A DNA stretch of 64,000 bases from assembly GCF_036884655.1 (NCBI RefSeq), contig NC_088338.1:310001-374000 (forward strand), given 5' to 3'. The notes beneath the pieces are model-generated. The model ran no database searches, was not told the origin of the DNA, and saw only the letters and a program-made list of their open reading frames with translations. Of the stretch, positions 62,576 to 64,000 are shown in pieces. Origin of the DNA: Musa acuminata AAA Group (Eukaryota; Streptophyta; Magnoliopsida; Zingiberales; Musaceae). Within the stretch, counting starts at the first letter, position 1. Each line of letters starts with the position of its first letter. A program made the translations under genes and the position numbers.

Positions 62576-63337
62576 ATGGACGGAACGCTGGAAAACATAC
62601 AGCTGACGTCATTTCCCGGCGAGATCAGCGCCGCCTTATCGGAGATCCTCCTCTCTGGCACGAACGCGCTCGACTCCATCTTCTCCCACCTCCCGCCGCC
62701 GCTCCCTGCTGCCCGGTACCCGGTCGCCGCGCCCCTTGGCTCCGCCGTCTACCTCCGCCAGACGGAGCTGCTGCGGCGGCTCAGCACCCGGCGTTACGGC
62801 AGGGCTGCCTCGTCGCCGTACCACAACTCGGCCGCGGCGGAGAACGGGAAGAAGAAGCTCTACCGGGGGGTGCGGCAGCGGCAGTGGGGGAAGTGGGTGG
62901 CGGAGATCCGGCTGCCCCAGAACCGGATGCGGATCTGGCTCGGCACCTACGCCTCCCCGGAGTCGGCGGCGTACGCGTACGACCGGGCGGCGTACAAGCT
63001 CCGCGGCGAGTACGCGCGCCTCAACTTCCCGGCCCTGCGGGACGCCGGGGACTGCCCCGAGCGGCTCAGGTCACTGCGGTCCGCCGTCGACTCCAAAATC
63101 CAGGCCATCTGCCAGCGCCTCGGGCGGCGCCGGGCGGCGAAGCGATCGGCGAAGGCGGCCGGCGATAAGGCGAGGTCAGCCAAGGCGGCTGCGAAGGCCG
63201 TGAAGGACGCCGAGGCGGGCGCGTCGCAAACGTCATCGTTAACGTCGTCGTCGGCTTTCGAAATGGACGGTGTGTGTTCGCTGGCTCGGATGCCATCCTA
63301 CGATCCAGAATTAATTTGGGAAGTGCTCACTACTTAA
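62576..63337 (+). CDS. ERF061: AP2/ERF transcription factor, DREB A-6 type, ERF061-like
   Basis: Single-exon gene of 253 residues. The ATG at 62576 is the first in this frame; the frame is open further upstream only through TTG. The AP2 domain is at about 95-152 ([20 protein letters not shown], then [27 protein letters not shown]), with the valine of KWVAE that marks the DREB side of the family and Leu at the next diagnostic site, as in group A-6. Group-typical N-terminal helix [23 protein letters not shown] at 17-39. After the domain a basic Ala/Lys/Arg-rich segment may act as nuclear localisation signal. The short acidic tail DPELIWEVL is probably an activation motif. It resembles ERF061 or ERF062. 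Very GC-rich. A nuclear DNA-binding regulator; targets are not inferable. Confidence 0.92.
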   Translation: MDGTLENIQLTSFPGEISAALSEILLSGTNALDSIFSHLPPPLPAARYPVAAPLGSAVYLRQTELLRRLSTRRYGRAASSPYHNSAAAENGKKKLYRGVRQRQWGKWVAEIRLPQNRMRIWLGTYASPESAAYAYDRAAYKLRGEYARLNFPALRDAGDCPERLRSLRSAVDSKIQAICQRLGRRRAAKRSAKAAGDKARSAKAAAKAVKDAEAGASQTSSLTSSSAFEMDGVCSLARMPSYDPELIWEVLTT

Positions 63338-64000
63338 TACGTAAAAGAATTATTATTATTATTATTATTAACTTAATAATTAATGAGATCATCATAAAAG
63401 ATTTGGATCGAATTAGCAATGAGCTCAATTTATATTAAGCTCTAACAGTTAGTTGAAGGTTTTTTTTTTTTTGGCCAACAACAATTTAATCATCATTAAT
63501 TAATTTGAATTAAATTTTATTAGATTAATATTTTTTAAATTAAAATCGGCTCGATTCGAATCGAATTGGTTAATCGAATTAAAGAATAGTATTTCTCAAA
63601 CTAATATCCTCTAAAATCAAACAACTATTGATGAATCGATCGCGATAGTTGTGCTACCTACATTGTTATGCTGCAAATGGTATGTGGAGAACAGTGTGTT
63701 CTTCATTAGCATCACAACAGGGGAATGAAAGCTACCAAAATGTTTATGCTGCCAAAATGTGTTCCTTAAACCACTTTGGATGCTGTCTTTAGCTCTTCTT
63801 CATTTAGCATGAAGACTTCACACACTAACATCAACCATTCAACCCACCACCTTTCACTTGCTCAATCCTTCTTTTACAGTCATTTCATGGTCAGAAACTC
63901 TGCTGTTGTGATGCTTTGTTAGCTCACCACCTCTTTCACTTGTTCTACTCCATCATATATCACCACACTGAGCATCAAGTTTCAGATCATGCTGTCTGTG
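63338..64000. other. ERF gene 3' region
   Basis: An (ATT)n run at about 63348-63370 lies directly after the stop. The rest is AT-rich with no recognisable feature up to the window edge. Confidence 0.5.

Noticed and set aside
62458..63203. Long GC-rich open frames overlapping the ERF gene in other frames
   Set aside because: Arg/Pro/Ala-rich shadows of the real AP2 gene; only the frame from 62576 has a domain.
1..64000. CRISPR arrays, tRNA or rRNA genes, and integrated pararetrovirus sequence
   Set aside because: Looked for on both strands; no spaced short repeats, no complete tRNA cloverleaf, no rRNA and no recognisable pararetroviral motifs were seen by eye.

Overview
This is plant nuclear DNA: long AT-rich intergenic stretches, spliced genes with introns up to about 3 kb, TA microsatellites and degraded retroelements. 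GC-rich single-exon genes (NMT1, a DUF3511 gene, an AP2/ERF gene) beside AT-rich multi-exon genes suggest a monocot. The lectin type and repeat style fit Zingiberales, perhaps banana or a relative (Musaceae). The organism is an inference, not something the sequence proves.

Layout. 340-7397 (+) is the C-terminal WD40 part of SCD1, cut by the left edge. 9797-16964 (-) is a complete seven-exon FTSH4-type mitochondrial i-AAA protease, convergent with SCD1. 19399-19761 (+) is a single-exon DUF3511 gene with a palindromic G-box upstream. 21991-23283 is a tandem duplication of about 0.6 kb. 24392-25726 (-) is intronless N-myristoyltransferase NMT1. 26669-31630 (+) is a four-exon EARLY FLOWERING 3 homologue, divergent from NMT1. 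33292-34263 (+) is a small jacalin-related lectin. 34264-38616 holds only repeats and transposon relics. 38617-41715 (-) is ribosomal protein eL28. 43269-48642 (-) is cytosolic NADP-isocitrate dehydrogenase with 15 coding exons. 52013-52637 (+) is ribosomal protein eL33 (RPL35A), with an RTE-like LINE relic in opposite orientation about 0.3 kb downstream. 56.5-57.9 kb is LTR-retrotransposon-like, and 59.3-59.6 kb is a short tandem repeat. 62576-63337 (+) is a DREB A-6 type AP2/ERF factor resembling ERF061.

The genes are not functionally linked as an operon would be; they are housekeeping genes (NMT1, eL28, eL33, ICDH, FTSH4, SCD1) and regulators (ELF3, ERF061-like) side by side. Exon models were built by hand from splice consensus, reading frame and family conservation. 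All exon joins listed keep frame and give proteins of normal family length.

I found no new multi-gene biological system. The more interesting signals are small upstream ORFs before ELF3, an ELF3 without a polyglutamine tract, a tRNA-derived SINE in an ELF3 intron, a family of GGTAC-rich composite repeats in introns, a perfect 18-bp hairpin with a 3-nt loop at 60453-60491, and several inverted-repeat elements in intergenic DNA.
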